Source: an uncultured Clostridia bacterium
Lineage (GTDB): Bacteria > Bacillota > Clostridia > UMGS1883
DNA length: 14,425 nucleotides
Assembly (NCBI GenBank): GCA_934476455.1
Contig: CAKSNY010000042.1
Coordinates: 1 to 14,425 of the forward strand
Direction: 5' to 3'
Shown: positions 1 through 8,041 of the stretch, one piece after another
Layout of the letters: each line of letters starts with the position of its first letter
How positions within the stretch are numbered: the stretch's first letter is position 1
Program-made: the position numbers and the translations under genes
Notes under the pieces: model-generated
Told to the model about the DNA's origin: nothing
Seen by the model: only the letters and a program-made list of their open reading frames with translations
Databases searched by the model: none

Positions 1-1
1 T

Positions 2-33
2 GCGGCAAAAGTCAGTAAAAGCCGCTTTTTTTT
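2..33 (+). terminator. Weak terminator-like hairpin at the left edge
   Basis: A 5-bp stem (GCGGC at 2-6, GCCGC at 21-25) encloses a 14-nt loop and is followed by eight T residues (26-33). The shape is that of a Rho-independent terminator, but the stem is short and the loop large. A frame open from base 1 stops with TAA at 16-18 inside the loop, so this could be the end of an upstream gene that lies mostly outside the window. Confidence 0.35.
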
Positions 34-41
34 ACGGTTTT

Positions 42-85
42 TTACCTTTTACAACATAATTGTTATTATGTTGTAAACGCGGTAA
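42..85. repeat. Perfect 12-bp inverted repeat inside a longer imperfect stem
   Basis: TTTACAACATAA (48-59) and its exact reverse complement TTATGTTGTAAA (66-77) flank the 6-nt loop TTGTTA. Outside them TTACC (42-46) pairs with GGTAA (81-85) across a small asymmetric bulge (T47 against CGC 78-80). The stem is AT-rich and has no T-run after it, so it is not an obvious terminator. It lies about 30 bp upstream of a TATAAT box and 120 bp before the first gene of the operon, where an operator or an RNA leader hairpin would fit. The function is not known. Confidence 0.7.
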
Positions 86-94
86 TGATGGGAT

Positions 95-217
95 TTGCCG
101 GCAGATTGGCGCTGTATAATTGAGAGGGCTGACTATGGAAACGGCTGCGGCAGGCATGCCTTGTCCGAAAAAATTAAATTTGATATGAAGCGGAGGCGTG
201 TAAGAATTGATAAATAA
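95..217 (+). other. Short open frame ahead of the operon, possibly the relic of a gene tail
   Basis: A frame open from just after a TGA at 86-88 runs to a TAA at 215-217, overlapping the first operon gene by 11 nt. From the TTG at 95 it gives 40 residues ending in a basic tail (SEKIKFDMKRRRVRIDK). Its codon choice resembles the operon genes, and the overlap imitates the other junctions here. A stop lies just upstream, there is no convincing ribosome binding site, and I recognise no family. It may be a decayed end of an upstream gene, a small protein, or chance. Confidence 0.15.
115..120 (+). promoter_or_regulatory. Candidate -10 box for the polysaccharide operon
   Basis: A perfect TATAAT lies 87 nt before the TTG start of the first operon gene. 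No good -35 hexamer sits 16-18 bp upstream; the best TTG-containing hexamers give only 14-15 bp spacing. The TG just before the box lacks the one-base gap of an extended -10. This would be a weak or activator-dependent promoter at best. Confidence 0.22.
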
Positions 218-1394
218 GCTTAAAAAAGCGAACATCGGGCTTCCGTGTATTCTTGCCTGTGTATATTTTCTTGCGCTGCCGCTTACGATTACGATCAATT
301 CCGCAGGCAATTCTTTTTTAAAAATGCTGACCATTCCGATAGTCGGCTATTTTACGGTAAGCTGGTTTTTTTACCGGGAAAAGCTTGAACTGAATATTAT
401 TCATTTGTTTTCGTTTTTATTTTTAATAACGGTTGTTATGACGCTGTTTGCAGACAGAAGTGCGGACGCGCTGCAGTATGTAAGAGGCTATTTTGAAACG
501 ATAGGCTTGATGTTTCTTATAACAATGCGAAAATACACGGAAAATGAAATCAAAACGTTTGAGCTTGCGCAGCTTGCACTGCTTGGAATAATGGTTGCGC
601 TCGGATTTATCGGTGCGGATTGGTACGGTGACAGAAACACAATGATAATATTCGGAGCGACAAGCGATCCGAATTATTTTACCGGTTTTTTTCTGTTTCC
701 AATGGCTGTTGCACTGAAGAAAATCCGCGAAAACAAAATTTATGCCGTTATATGCGCGGTATTGTTTGTACTGGGGGCGTATATGGTTTTTTCCTCCGGC
801 TCGCGAGGGGGGCTGCTCGGACTTGCGGTTATGATAATTTCGTTTGTGTTTATCAACGCAGGGGGAACAAAGCAGCGCATTATTGGAATCTGTGCGGCAA
901 TTTTCACAGCGATTGTTTTCTGGACGGTTGTAATGCCGGTTTTGCCCGAGGATGTTTCTGTGCGTTTCAGTATTAAAAGCATTATCGAATCCCGCGGAAC
1001 GGCGAGGGGCGATATATGGCTTTCAATGCTTGACACAATAAAAAATTCGTCTTGGGAACTTATTCGCGGCAGGGGAATATTTGCCCATCATGAAATGATG
1101 ATAGACGGAAAAATGGTAAGCGTGGTGGCACATAACCAATTTATACAGTCGCTTTACAATCAGGGTATACCGGGGCTTGTAATGTTTAGCCTGATGTCCT
1201 TTGCGGCAGTGTTAAGAAATATAAAAAAGAGGGGATATATCTCTGCGGCAATGCTCGGTATGCTGGCGCTTTCTATGACGCTTACAATAAACCAAAGTAT
1301 AAAAGCATTTTGGAACTTGCTGATATATGCGGCATTTTCCTTCAATTTACCAAAAAAACAAAAGGAGACAGCGCAAAATGATATTCAGGAATAA
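207..1394 (+). CDS. Wzy-like polysaccharide polymerase (O-antigen ligase/polymerase family)
   Basis: This is a multi-pass membrane protein of 395 residues with roughly ten hydrophobic segments. It carries the hallmarks of the Wzy_C/O-antigen ligase superfamily: a DPNYFTGFF segment (154-162), SSGSRGG (196-202), an R-rich GTARGDIW loop (264-271), GRG (288-290) and an HNQFIQSLYNQGIPG stretch (309-323) in the large outer loop. By family, it joins lipid-linked repeat units into a chain at the outer face of the membrane. A ligase cannot be excluded by sequence, but the neighbouring flippase and chain-length proteins favour a polymerase. The start is TTG at 207: an in-frame TAA at 201 excludes anything earlier, and GGAGG at 192-196 sits 10 nt upstream. 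Its last 17 nt overlap the next gene. Confidence 0.85.
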   Translation: MINKLKKANIGLPCILACVYFLALPLTITINSAGNSFLKMLTIPIVGYFTVSWFFYREKLELNIIHLFSFLFLITVVMTLFADRSADALQYVRGYFETIGLMFLITMRKYTENEIKTFELAQLALLGIMVALGFIGADWYGDRNTMIIFGATSDPNYFTGFFLFPMAVALKKIRENKIYAVICAVLFVLGAYMVFSSGSRGGLLGLAVMIISFVFINAGGTKQRIIGICAAIFTAIVFWTVVMPVLPEDVSVRFSIKSIIESRGTARGDIWLSMLDTIKNSSWELIRGRGIFAHHEMMIDGKMVSVVAHNQFIQSLYNQGIPGLVMFSLMSFAAVLRNIKKRGYISAAMLGMLALSMTLTINQSIKAFWNLLIYAAFSFNLPKKQKETAQNDIQE

Positions 1395-2832
1395 AACGCC
1401 TTATCCGAAACAAAGGACCTTAAAAGATGAGACGAAAAACTCTGCGGATACGCTGTTTGATAACGACAATATAACCAAGGCGCCGAAAACAAGGCTTGGT
1501 TATTTTATGCTGTGCGTAATAATGATTGCGGCGGTTGCAGCGGTATGCGTTATTGCGGGAAATCTGAACACGGTATACACAACCGTTTCGATTTCATTTT
1601 CGGAAATAACAAAGGGCTGTAATCCGGACGGCTCTCCGTTTGATATTTACGAGGTTTTAAGCGATGAGGTTTTAAAAAGCGCCTGCGACAAGCTGGATAA
1701 CAGGTTAACGCCGGAGGCACTGAAAGAACATATATCCGTTACGGGTATAACCACAGACGGAAGCTTTAATGCAATACGGCAAAACGTTCTCGACGGAAAC
1801 GACACGTATTCGTACTTTCCGTCCAAATATACAATTTCGTATTCGGTTGTTTCCGATTCCATTAAGGCAAACGGCTTGCCGGCAACTGTTGCGGCGGCTT
1901 TGAAACAGTTTACGCTGCCGCCAAAAACAAAAATATTAGCCGCCGTTGCCGAAAGCTACAAGGATTATTATGTGGATAAATATGTTTTTACCGGCTCTGT
2001 GTTCAGCGTGGACTGGTCGGAAACAAACTCGCTTGATTATTTCAACCGTGCAAGCTCGCTGAAAAACATAATAAACCGTATGAACAGGTATTTATCCGGC
2101 AGATATGACGAGGACGTTAGGTTTGTTTCAAAAGAGGGGGTAAGCTTCGGCGATTTGAGCGCAGAGCTTTCAAGAATAGCGGACAACGATCTTGAAGCGT
2201 ATAAAGCGTTTGTTATTCAAAACGGCATTACCGGAGACAGGGATAAGCTTTTAAAGCAGCTTCGCTATGTTTCCAAAGGAAATTACGAGCAGATGCAAAG
2301 AAACCGCGGCGAGTATGCTGTTATGCTGGACGGTATATCCATATACGACCCGCTTGTTACAAAGGTTGTTTTTATTCCTGCACTGGATTCGGAAAATGTG
2401 TTTTATATGAACAGAACAAAAATCGGCATAGATTATCTGACGGAAAACGCAAGCAAAGCAAATATTGCCGGAGACGAGTCGGAAAATGCGGCGGATTATT
2501 ACGACTATCTGATAGAGCGGTTTTCGGCAGTTGAAAACAGCGAGGAATGGATAAAGCAAGCCGCAGATAAGCAGTGCAATGATATTACGGAGAAAATAGA
2601 AGCTTTTTTAAAAAAAGCGGCAGCCGTAAACAGAGAGTACATTACCACAGTATCATATGAAATGCTTTCAACAAACGGCATAGGCTGCGGACACGGGATT
2701 GTTTACTCCGTCGTGACAGTTGCAAAAATAACGGTTATATGGTCTGCTGCACTTTATATACTGCGGCTTCTTTACGGCCTGTTGAAAAGAAAAAAGACCC
2801 TAAAGGAGGAAAACAATAATGCTGCTGCGTGA
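1378..2832 (+). CDS. Wzz-like chain-length determinant (first of a tandem pair)
   Basis: This 484-residue protein has polysaccharide co-polymerase topology: a cytoplasmic N-terminus of about 40 residues, a membrane helix at about 41-61, a long extracytoplasmic domain, and a second helix at about 441-467 with a basic lysine-rich tail. Just after the first helix comes a Wzz-like segment, GCNPDGSPFDIYEVLSDEVL (80-99). By family, such proteins set the modal length of the polymer made by Wzy. No Walker motif or tyrosine cluster is present, so it is not fused to a BY-kinase. The ATG at 1378 is preferred over an upstream in-frame start at 1327, because GGAG at 1364-1367 precedes it and the 1327 start would overlap the polymerase gene far more. 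The gene downstream encodes a related protein. Confidence 0.75.
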   Translation: MIFRNKTPYPKQRTLKDETKNSADTLFDNDNITKAPKTRLGYFMLCVIMIAAVAAVCVIAGNLNTVYTTVSISFSEITKGCNPDGSPFDIYEVLSDEVLKSACDKLDNRLTPEALKEHISVTGITTDGSFNAIRQNVLDGNDTYSYFPSKYTISYSVVSDSIKANGLPATVAAALKQFTLPPKTKILAAVAESYKDYYVDKYVFTGSVFSVDWSETNSLDYFNRASSLKNIINRMNRYLSGRYDEDVRFVSKEGVSFGDLSAELSRIADNDLEAYKAFVIQNGITGDRDKLLKQLRYVSKGNYEQMQRNRGEYAVMLDGISIYDPLVTKVVFIPALDSENVFYMNRTKIGIDYLTENASKANIAGDESENAADYYDYLIERFSAVENSEEWIKQAADKQCNDITEKIEAFLKKAAAVNREYITTVSYEMLSTNGIGCGHGIVYSVVTVAKITVIWSAALYILRLLYGLLKRKKTLKEENNNAAA

Positions 2833-4189
2833 TTTTTTGGAAGGGCTTTACAAGTATAAAAAAATATTTGTGATACTGATAGCCGTCAGCGTTGTGATTT
2901 GCTCTTTTAAGCTTAAGCTTGACGAAAGCTATACGTCTGAAATTTTGATAAAGTACATAGGTGCAAGCGCTGAGGACGGGCTTTCCGAAAACGGGAAAAA
3001 AATAAATCCTTATGAGATTAAAAGCTCCATCGTTATTAAAAACGCTTTGGCAGAGCTTGGGCTTAAGCCCGTAAATATTGATGAAATCAGCCGTAATATT
3101 ACAGTTACCTCCATTATTCCCACAGCCGAACAGGAAAAGTATGCGTCATGGATAGATAAATTTTCGGATTATGAAAAAAACGAGGATGAAAAAAAGAATA
3201 CGGTATATTACTCGGTAAAATACACCACATCAAAGGGCAATGACTATGCAAAGCGTATGCTAAGCGCAGTTTTCAGCCAGTACCGCAGGTATTATGTTGA
3301 AAACTATACCTACAGCTATGATATAACCAATCTGTCCGGCGAGGCGGCTATGCAGTATGATTATTACGATACGGTGGATATGCTGCGAAAGAAGATAAAA
3401 TCCAACACCGAATATCTTTCGAGAGTGTACGAGGCGGAGAAGGATTACCGTTCGCCGCGGACGGGGTATTCGCTTTTGGATTTGATTGCGGAGTACAAAT
3501 CTATTTCAGACCATGACCTGTCTGTTGCAGAGCGTATGATTATCGAAAACGGCATTACGAAAAATGCGTGGTACCTGAGAAATACGTTAAAAAACAAGAT
3601 TACGGACGCGGAATTTGATATTGACCTTAACAATAAAAATGCGAAAACGCAAAAAAGCCTTATGAAGGTTTATTCCAAAAAGAACAGGCAGTATTTATGG
3701 GACAGAGATAAAAGGAACAGCGATGGCGACAGCGAAAGCGCGCAGGTGCGTGAAAATACCGAGCGCGACGTAAAATACATCCGGAATATGTCGGTGTACG
3801 ATCAGCTTGTTTTAGACTATGTAAAATATCGCACGACCGCTTTGAATACGGAGATTGACAGACAACGCTATGAGAGCGATGCGAACAGCTTTCCGGACGG
3901 ATTTTCAAATAAGGAGCTTCAAAATGTACTTGAAAAGAGTCTTGAAAACACGTGCGAAAAGTTTAACAAGCTGTATGCGCTTACAAAAAATACAATAGGC
4001 GATTACAACGCATACAAATCCGCCCAAAGCATAGCTTGTGTTTCAGGAGTTGTGGCACATAAAACGGTAAACACGGTGTTTTATTATGCTGTGGGTTTTG
4101 TGCTTGCCTTAATGTTCGGCTTTCTGATATGCGGGGTGTTGGTTTATATAAAGAAAAATGAGACGGAAGCGGAAACTGCGGGAGAATGA
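2819..4189 (+). CDS. Wzz-like chain-length determinant (second of a tandem pair)
   Basis: This 456-residue protein has a membrane helix near the N-terminus (about 14-31) and another at about 418-444, with a large outer domain between them. It shares landmarks with the preceding protein: a conserved segment soon after the first helix (EILIKYIGASAEDG... INPYEIKSS), a YLS motif (199-201), a G-Y/V-S-x-x-DL segment (216-222), ENGIT (243-247; QNGIT in the neighbour) and VYDQLV (326-331; IYDPLV in the neighbour). The two are therefore divergent paralogues, probably working as one hetero-oligomeric co-polymerase; this last point is inference. It has no kinase domain. The start is ATG 2819, with a very strong AAAGGAGG at 2802-2809 and a 14-nt overlap with the previous gene. 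Confidence 0.72.
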   Translation: MLLRDFLEGLYKYKKIFVILIAVSVVICSFKLKLDESYTSEILIKYIGASAEDGLSENGKKINPYEIKSSIVIKNALAELGLKPVNIDEISRNITVTSIIPTAEQEKYASWIDKFSDYEKNEDEKKNTVYYSVKYTTSKGNDYAKRMLSAVFSQYRRYYVENYTYSYDITNLSGEAAMQYDYYDTVDMLRKKIKSNTEYLSRVYEAEKDYRSPRTGYSLLDLIAEYKSISDHDLSVAERMIIENGITKNAWYLRNTLKNKITDAEFDIDLNNKNAKTQKSLMKVYSKKNRQYLWDRDKRNSDGDSESAQVRENTERDVKYIRNMSVYDQLVLDYVKYRTTALNTEIDRQRYESDANSFPDGFSNKELQNVLEKSLENTCEKFNKLYALTKNTIGDYNAYKSAQSIACVSGVVAHKTVNTVFYYAVGFVLALMFGFLICGVLVYIKKNETEAETAGE

Positions 4190-4190
4190 T

Positions 4191-5201
4191 ATGGTTTTTG
4201 AATTGTGCGGATATTTCGATAATAATTTCGGCGACGATTATATACAAAAAACAGCGGCGCATTATATGCCGGAATATGATTTTTACGTTGACGAACATAA
4301 CCGCCCGTCGCCCTTGCTGCTTGAAGAAAAGAACGTAAGCATAAAAAGCGGCGGACAAACAAAAAAGCTTCCAAAGCTTTTGGTGACGGGTTCCGGGTTT
4401 ATGGTAAACAGCCGTGCGGCGTTAAGGCGCGAGATTGTTTGGTTTTTAATGCGAAAGCATATCGCGGACTACTGTGTCGGCTGCAATATAGAGCCGTTTA
4501 AAAATAAAATTGACGAATGGTTTGTCGTGCAAAAGCTAAAAAAATTCAAATATATTATATGCCGCGACAAAAACAGCCTTTTATGGTTTCGGCAAAAATG
4601 CCCGGATACGAAGGTTTCGTATATGCCGGATATTCTGTTTGCAATGCCAAAGGCTTGGCTGCCGGAAAAAACAGGTGGAGATAAGCTGGGCATCTCGCTT
4701 TTTTGCTATGATACGGATAGGGACGGCTATTGTTGCAAAATGGCGCAAATTGCCGATTATTGGATTGAAACAACAGGAAAAGGCGTAATACTTTTTGCTT
4801 TTGACGTCGGTACGGAGGACGATACGTCTTTATGCAAGGAAGTAAAAGGACTTATAAAGCATAAGGATATGGTTGAAATTGTAGAACACGGCGCAAACGG
4901 AGAAATTCCGAAAGCCTTTTCCGAGTGCCGCAAAATTGTCGGTGCAAGATTTCATTCAGCCGTACTGAGCCTTAAGATGAATATAGATTTTTATCCGGTT
5001 ATTTACAGGCAAAAAATACGGAATCTGATATCCGATGTTTCATATCCCGTAAAGGGGTGTGATATTTCCTCTGTGAATGTGGAGGAAATTCAAAAATTTT
5101 TAATGTCGGGGCCGCTTAACTTCAAGATGGACGAACGCTATGAAGCGGAGGTTAAAAAAGGTTTTGCGGCGCTGAAAAAACAAATTGAAGAAAAGAGATG
5201 A
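4191..5201 (+). CDS. Polysaccharide pyruvyl transferase family protein
   Basis: This 336-residue protein matches the polysaccharide pyruvyl transferase fold (CsaB/WcaK type). It has an N-terminal CGYFDNNFGDDYI (6-18), a glycine-rich VTGSGF (65-70), CRDKNSL (124-130, the usual RD-x-x-S), MPDILF (145-150), and the C-terminal GARFHSAVLSLKMNI (251-265), the usual R-F-H region, followed by Y-R-x-K (272-275). By family, it transfers pyruvate from phosphoenolpyruvate to a sugar as a ketal, adding negative charge. Some family members have other roles, so the donor is inferred. ATG 4191 is chosen over an upstream in-frame ATG at 4158 because GGGAGA at 4180-4185 is well placed and it lies one base after the previous stop. 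Confidence 0.8.
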   Translation: MVFELCGYFDNNFGDDYIQKTAAHYMPEYDFYVDEHNRPSPLLLEEKNVSIKSGGQTKKLPKLLVTGSGFMVNSRAALRREIVWFLMRKHIADYCVGCNIEPFKNKIDEWFVVQKLKKFKYIICRDKNSLLWFRQKCPDTKVSYMPDILFAMPKAWLPEKTGGDKLGISLFCYDTDRDGYCCKMAQIADYWIETTGKGVILFAFDVGTEDDTSLCKEVKGLIKHKDMVEIVEHGANGEIPKAFSECRKIVGARFHSAVLSLKMNIDFYPVIYRQKIRNLISDVSYPVKGCDISSVNVEEIQKFLMSGPLNFKMDERYEAEVKKGFAALKKQIEEKR

Positions 5202-5911
5202 ATGCGATGGAAACCGTAACGGAATACAATGCCGAAAAGGTTATATTGCCGTTTAGGAGAACGGATGAAGTATATGAGGTTGAAAAAATATCAAAGCTGC
5301 CGCCAAAACCGCTGTACGGCTTTGTAAAGCGTACGGTTGACATTATAGCTTCTTTTACGGGAATTATTTTCCTTTCCGCGCCGATGCTTATCGTATATAT
5401 GTGCGTGGCGGCGACATCGAAGGGAAATCCGATATACAGACAGGAACGGCTGGGGCTTAACGGCAGAAAGTTTTACATATACAAATTCAGAACAATGTAC
5501 GAAAATGCCGAGGAGGACGGAATACGGTGGTCGCTCGGAGAGAATGACGAACGGCTGACGTCTGTGGGCAGAGTTTTAAGAAGGTTTAAATTTGACGAGA
5601 TACCGCAGCTTTTTAACTGCCTTGCAGGGGATTTATCTCTTGTGGGGCCGCGGCCGGAAAGAGCAGTTTTTTACGAGTGCTTTGAAACATATATCCACGG
5701 TTTTTCGCAAAGGCTTATGGTAAAGCCCGGTATTACGGGGCTTGCCCAGATAACAGGAATGTTTTTAAGACCGGAGGAAAAAATAATATATGATATAGAG
5801 TATATAAAAAAGCGCTCTCTTTTATTGGATATTAAAATACTTTTGTTAACGGTGTCGGTTGTTGTAAAGGGCGGCGGACAAAATAAACCGGAGCGGGGTT
5901 GCGGCAAATGA
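5198..5911 (+). CDS. Undecaprenyl-phosphate sugar-1-phosphate transferase (initiating enzyme)
   Basis: This 237-residue protein is a short (monotopic) member of the bacterial sugar transferase family. It has KRTVDI (44-49) leading into one hydrophobic helix (about 50-70), an amphipathic RQERLGLNGRKFYIYKFRTM region (81-100), the catalytic FDEIPQL (132-138, Asp-Glu pair 133-134), LVGPRPE (148-154), and KPGITGLAQI (176-185). By family, it transfers a sugar-1-phosphate from a nucleotide sugar to undecaprenyl phosphate on the inner face of the membrane, the first step of repeat-unit synthesis. The sugar cannot be read from sequence. The N-terminal 35 residues are charged and not part of the core. 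ATG 5198 overlaps the previous stop (ATGA); an in-frame ATG at 5207 is an alternative start. Confidence 0.92.
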   Translation: MNAMETVTEYNAEKVILPFRRTDEVYEVEKISKLPPKPLYGFVKRTVDIIASFTGIIFLSAPMLIVYMCVAATSKGNPIYRQERLGLNGRKFYIYKFRTMYENAEEDGIRWSLGENDERLTSVGRVLRRFKFDEIPQLFNCLAGDLSLVGPRPERAVFYECFETYIHGFSQRLMVKPGITGLAQITGMFLRPEEKIIYDIEYIKKRSLLLDIKILLLTVSVVVKGGGQNKPERGCGK

Positions 5912-7068
5912 AAAAAGTTTTGTTTATAGCTACCGTGGTAAAAACGCATATAAACACCTTCCATTTGCCGTATATAAAAATGTTTAAGGAGCGCGGCTGC
6001 GAAACGGTGGTTGCCGCAAAAAACGATTATGAGGACGGCGGCGTAAATATTCCGAACTGCGATTTATATATAGACATTCCTTTTGCAAGGAATCCGTTTT
6101 CGGCAAGCAATATCAAGGCATATAAAATGCTGAAATCGGTAATCGACAACGGAAATTTTGATATTATAGAGTGCAATACCCCCATAGGCGGCGTCATCGG
6201 CAGAATTGCCGCAAGAAAAGCGCGGAAAAAAGGAACAAAGGTGATTTACATTGCTCACGGATTTCACTTTTTTAAGGGCGGCGCACGTATTTCATGGCTG
6301 GTGTTTTATCCTATCGAAAAGCTGCTGGCGCATATTACGGACGTTCTTGTTACAGTTAACCGCGAGGATTACGAAAAAGCGCGGAAAAAGTTTAAGGCAA
6401 AACAAATAGTCCTTATAGATGGAATAGGAGTAGACATAGAAAGAATAGAAAGCAGCCGCCCGGATATAAGAAAGGTGCGCAGCGAATTCGGCATAAAAGA
6501 GAGCGATACGGTGCTTATATCGGTAGGCGAGCTTAGAAAGCTGAAAAACCATGAAACAATACTAAAAGCAATGGCAAGGACGGACAACGAAAACCTGCAT
6601 TATATTATAGCAGGCTGCGGCCCGCTTTCGGGCGTGCTTTCGGCGCTTGCCGAAAAGCTTGGAATTAAAGGCAGAGTTCATCTGCCGGGCTTTCGGGATG
6701 ACGTGTTTGACCTTTTGAAATCAAGCGACATTTTTTGTTTCCCGTCAACGCGCGAGGGTATGCCGCTCGCCCTTGCGGAGGCGATGGCGGCGGGACTTCC
6801 CGCGGTGGTATCAAATGTACGCGGAAACAGAGATTTGATTGTTGCGGGCAAGGGCGGATTTTTATATTCCGCAAAAGATGCGGACGGCTTTGCCGAAGGA
6901 ATAGAAAAGCTTGTAATTGACCCCGCACTGCGCCGCGAAATGGGCAGCTACAATAAAGAGCATATCCGCAAATACGACATAAAAATTATAAAAGAGGAAT
7001 TGTCACGGATATACTTCCCGGACGAAAAGGACAGTTCAGGACGAGGTGAAAAGAGTGCCGCACTGTGA
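5908..7068 (+). CDS. Glycosyltransferase family 4 (EpsD-like)
   Basis: This 386-residue GT-B glycosyltransferase starts KKVLFIATVVKTHINTFHLP, an opening typical of EpsD/CapM-like enzymes in exopolysaccharide clusters. It shows an AHGFHF motif (116-121) and a nucleotide-sugar binding C-terminal half with VGELRKLKNHE (206-216) and the E-x7-E signature in EGMPLALAE (Glu 283 and 291). It is expected to add a sugar to the lipid-linked intermediate on the cytoplasmic side; donor and linkage are unknown. ATG 5908 overlaps the previous stop (ATGA). A TTG at 5899 in the same frame would add only three residues and is less likely. The last 17 residues or so (DEKDSSGRGEKSAAL) are polar and look like a family-external tail. 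Confidence 0.9.
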   Translation: MKKVLFIATVVKTHINTFHLPYIKMFKERGCETVVAAKNDYEDGGVNIPNCDLYIDIPFARNPFSASNIKAYKMLKSVIDNGNFDIIECNTPIGGVIGRIAARKARKKGTKVIYIAHGFHFFKGGARISWLVFYPIEKLLAHITDVLVTVNREDYEKARKKFKAKQIVLIDGIGVDIERIESSRPDIRKVRSEFGIKESDTVLISVGELRKLKNHETILKAMARTDNENLHYIIAGCGPLSGVLSALAEKLGIKGRVHLPGFRDDVFDLLKSSDIFCFPSTREGMPLALAEAMAAGLPAVVSNVRGNRDLIVAGKGGFLYSAKDADGFAEGIEKLVIDPALRREMGSYNKEHIRKYDIKIIKEELSRIYFPDEKDSSGRGEKSAAL

Positions 7069-8041
7069 GTATAAATATAGCTTTATTGTTCCTGTATACA
7101 ACAAAGAAAAATATATAAGCGAGTGCATAGAAAGCATTTTAAAGCAGGGCGAGCGGTGCGAGCTGATTTTAATAGACGACGGCTCTAAGGATTTATCGGG
7201 TGGAATTTGCGATATATATGCCAAGAAGTATGAACGCGTAAGGGTTTATCACAAAGAAAACAAAGGTCCTGCCGCGGCAAGAAATTTCGGCTGCGAAATG
7301 GCAGGCGGGCGGTACTGCATATTTGTGGACGCGGATGATTATATAAGCGAAAATTTTATCAAGCAGCTTGACGAAGGAGCAGCTGACCACGGTGCAGACA
7401 TCATTTTTTATACTATAATAAAAATCCTTCCGGATGGAACAAAAAGACCCATGGCGGAGGGACTCAAACGTGAAAAAATTTATGGGAAACCGGCGAATGA
7501 GGTATTAAAGGCAATATCGGAGTGTTCAAAATTCCCGGCAAGTTCGGGCGGAAAAATCATACAAACAGAGTTTTTAAGATCAAACAATATCCGATTTAGA
7601 GAGGGTTTTATCGGCGAGGACATAGACTGGACTCTGCAGCTTGTATCCGTCATGAAATCGGCAGACGTTTATGAGGACGGAATTTATTACTACCGAATAT
7701 CCGAAAACACAAGACGTTCCTACGGCAACGAAAAAAGTCTTGATGATCAGCTGAAAATTATAGAGAAGTGGCTGAACAAATCAATGCATAGTGAAAGCAA
7801 AAAACACATCTTAGCGTTCCTTGCGTTTCAGTATGCAATCGTTCTTCCGTTTTACGGAGCCCTGCCGTCTGAAACGAGAAAAAAATATAAAGACAGAATA
7901 AAGGCGCTGCGGTTTCTTCTTGCAAAAGGGAAAACAAATAAAATACGCCTTGTTCGCCTGGCGGTATATACGCTCGGTTTGGATAATGCTTCGCGGCTGT
8001 TATATAAATATGTTATACGGAGAGACGGAACGGATGGATAA
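7055..8041 (+). CDS. Glycosyltransferase family 2
   Basis: This 328-residue GT-A protein opens with YSFIVPVYNKEKYI, followed by LIDDGSKD (DDG at 41-43), GPAAARN and FVDADDYI (DADD at 92-95, the metal-binding DxD region). A later FIGEDIDWTLQ matches the ED motif of the family's catalytic base region. It probably adds one sugar to the repeat unit. Two GTG starts are possible, at 7046 and 7055. I prefer 7055 because GAGGTG (7043-7048) then serves as its ribosome binding site, and the same GAGGTGAAAAGAG string precedes the ATG of the SLH gene at 9197. The gene overlaps its neighbours by 14 nt upstream and 8 nt downstream. Confidence 0.87.
   Translation: MPHCEYKYSFIVPVYNKEKYISECIESILKQGERCELILIDDGSKDLSGGICDIYAKKYERVRVYHKENKGPAAARNFGCEMAGGRYCIFVDADDYISENFIKQLDEGAADHGADIIFYTIIKILPDGTKRPMAEGLKREKIYGKPANEVLKAISECSKFPASSGGKIIQTEFLRSNNIRFREGFIGEDIDWTLQLVSVMKSADVYEDGIYYYRISENTRRSYGNEKSLDDQLKIIEKWLNKSMHSESKKHILAFLAFQYAIVLPFYGALPSETRKKYKDRIKALRFLLAKGKTNKIRLVRLAVYTLGLDNASRLLYKYVIRRDGTDG

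Noticed and set aside
3059..3070. GGGCTTAAGCCC palindrome (and AAGCTTAAGCTT near 2909)
   Set aside because: Both lie within the second Wzz-like gene and are explained by its codons; no flanking repeat or regulatory context is seen.
7046..7054. Upstream GTG start for the GT2 gene
   Set aside because: The GAGGTG that contains it is better explained as the ribosome binding site of the GTG at 7055; only three residues are at stake.
7920..8033. N-terminal extension of the second GT4 protein
   Set aside because: It lies inside the preceding GT2 gene in another frame, and the typical GT4 opening (KKILFAAQNLNIGG) begins right after the ATG at 8034.
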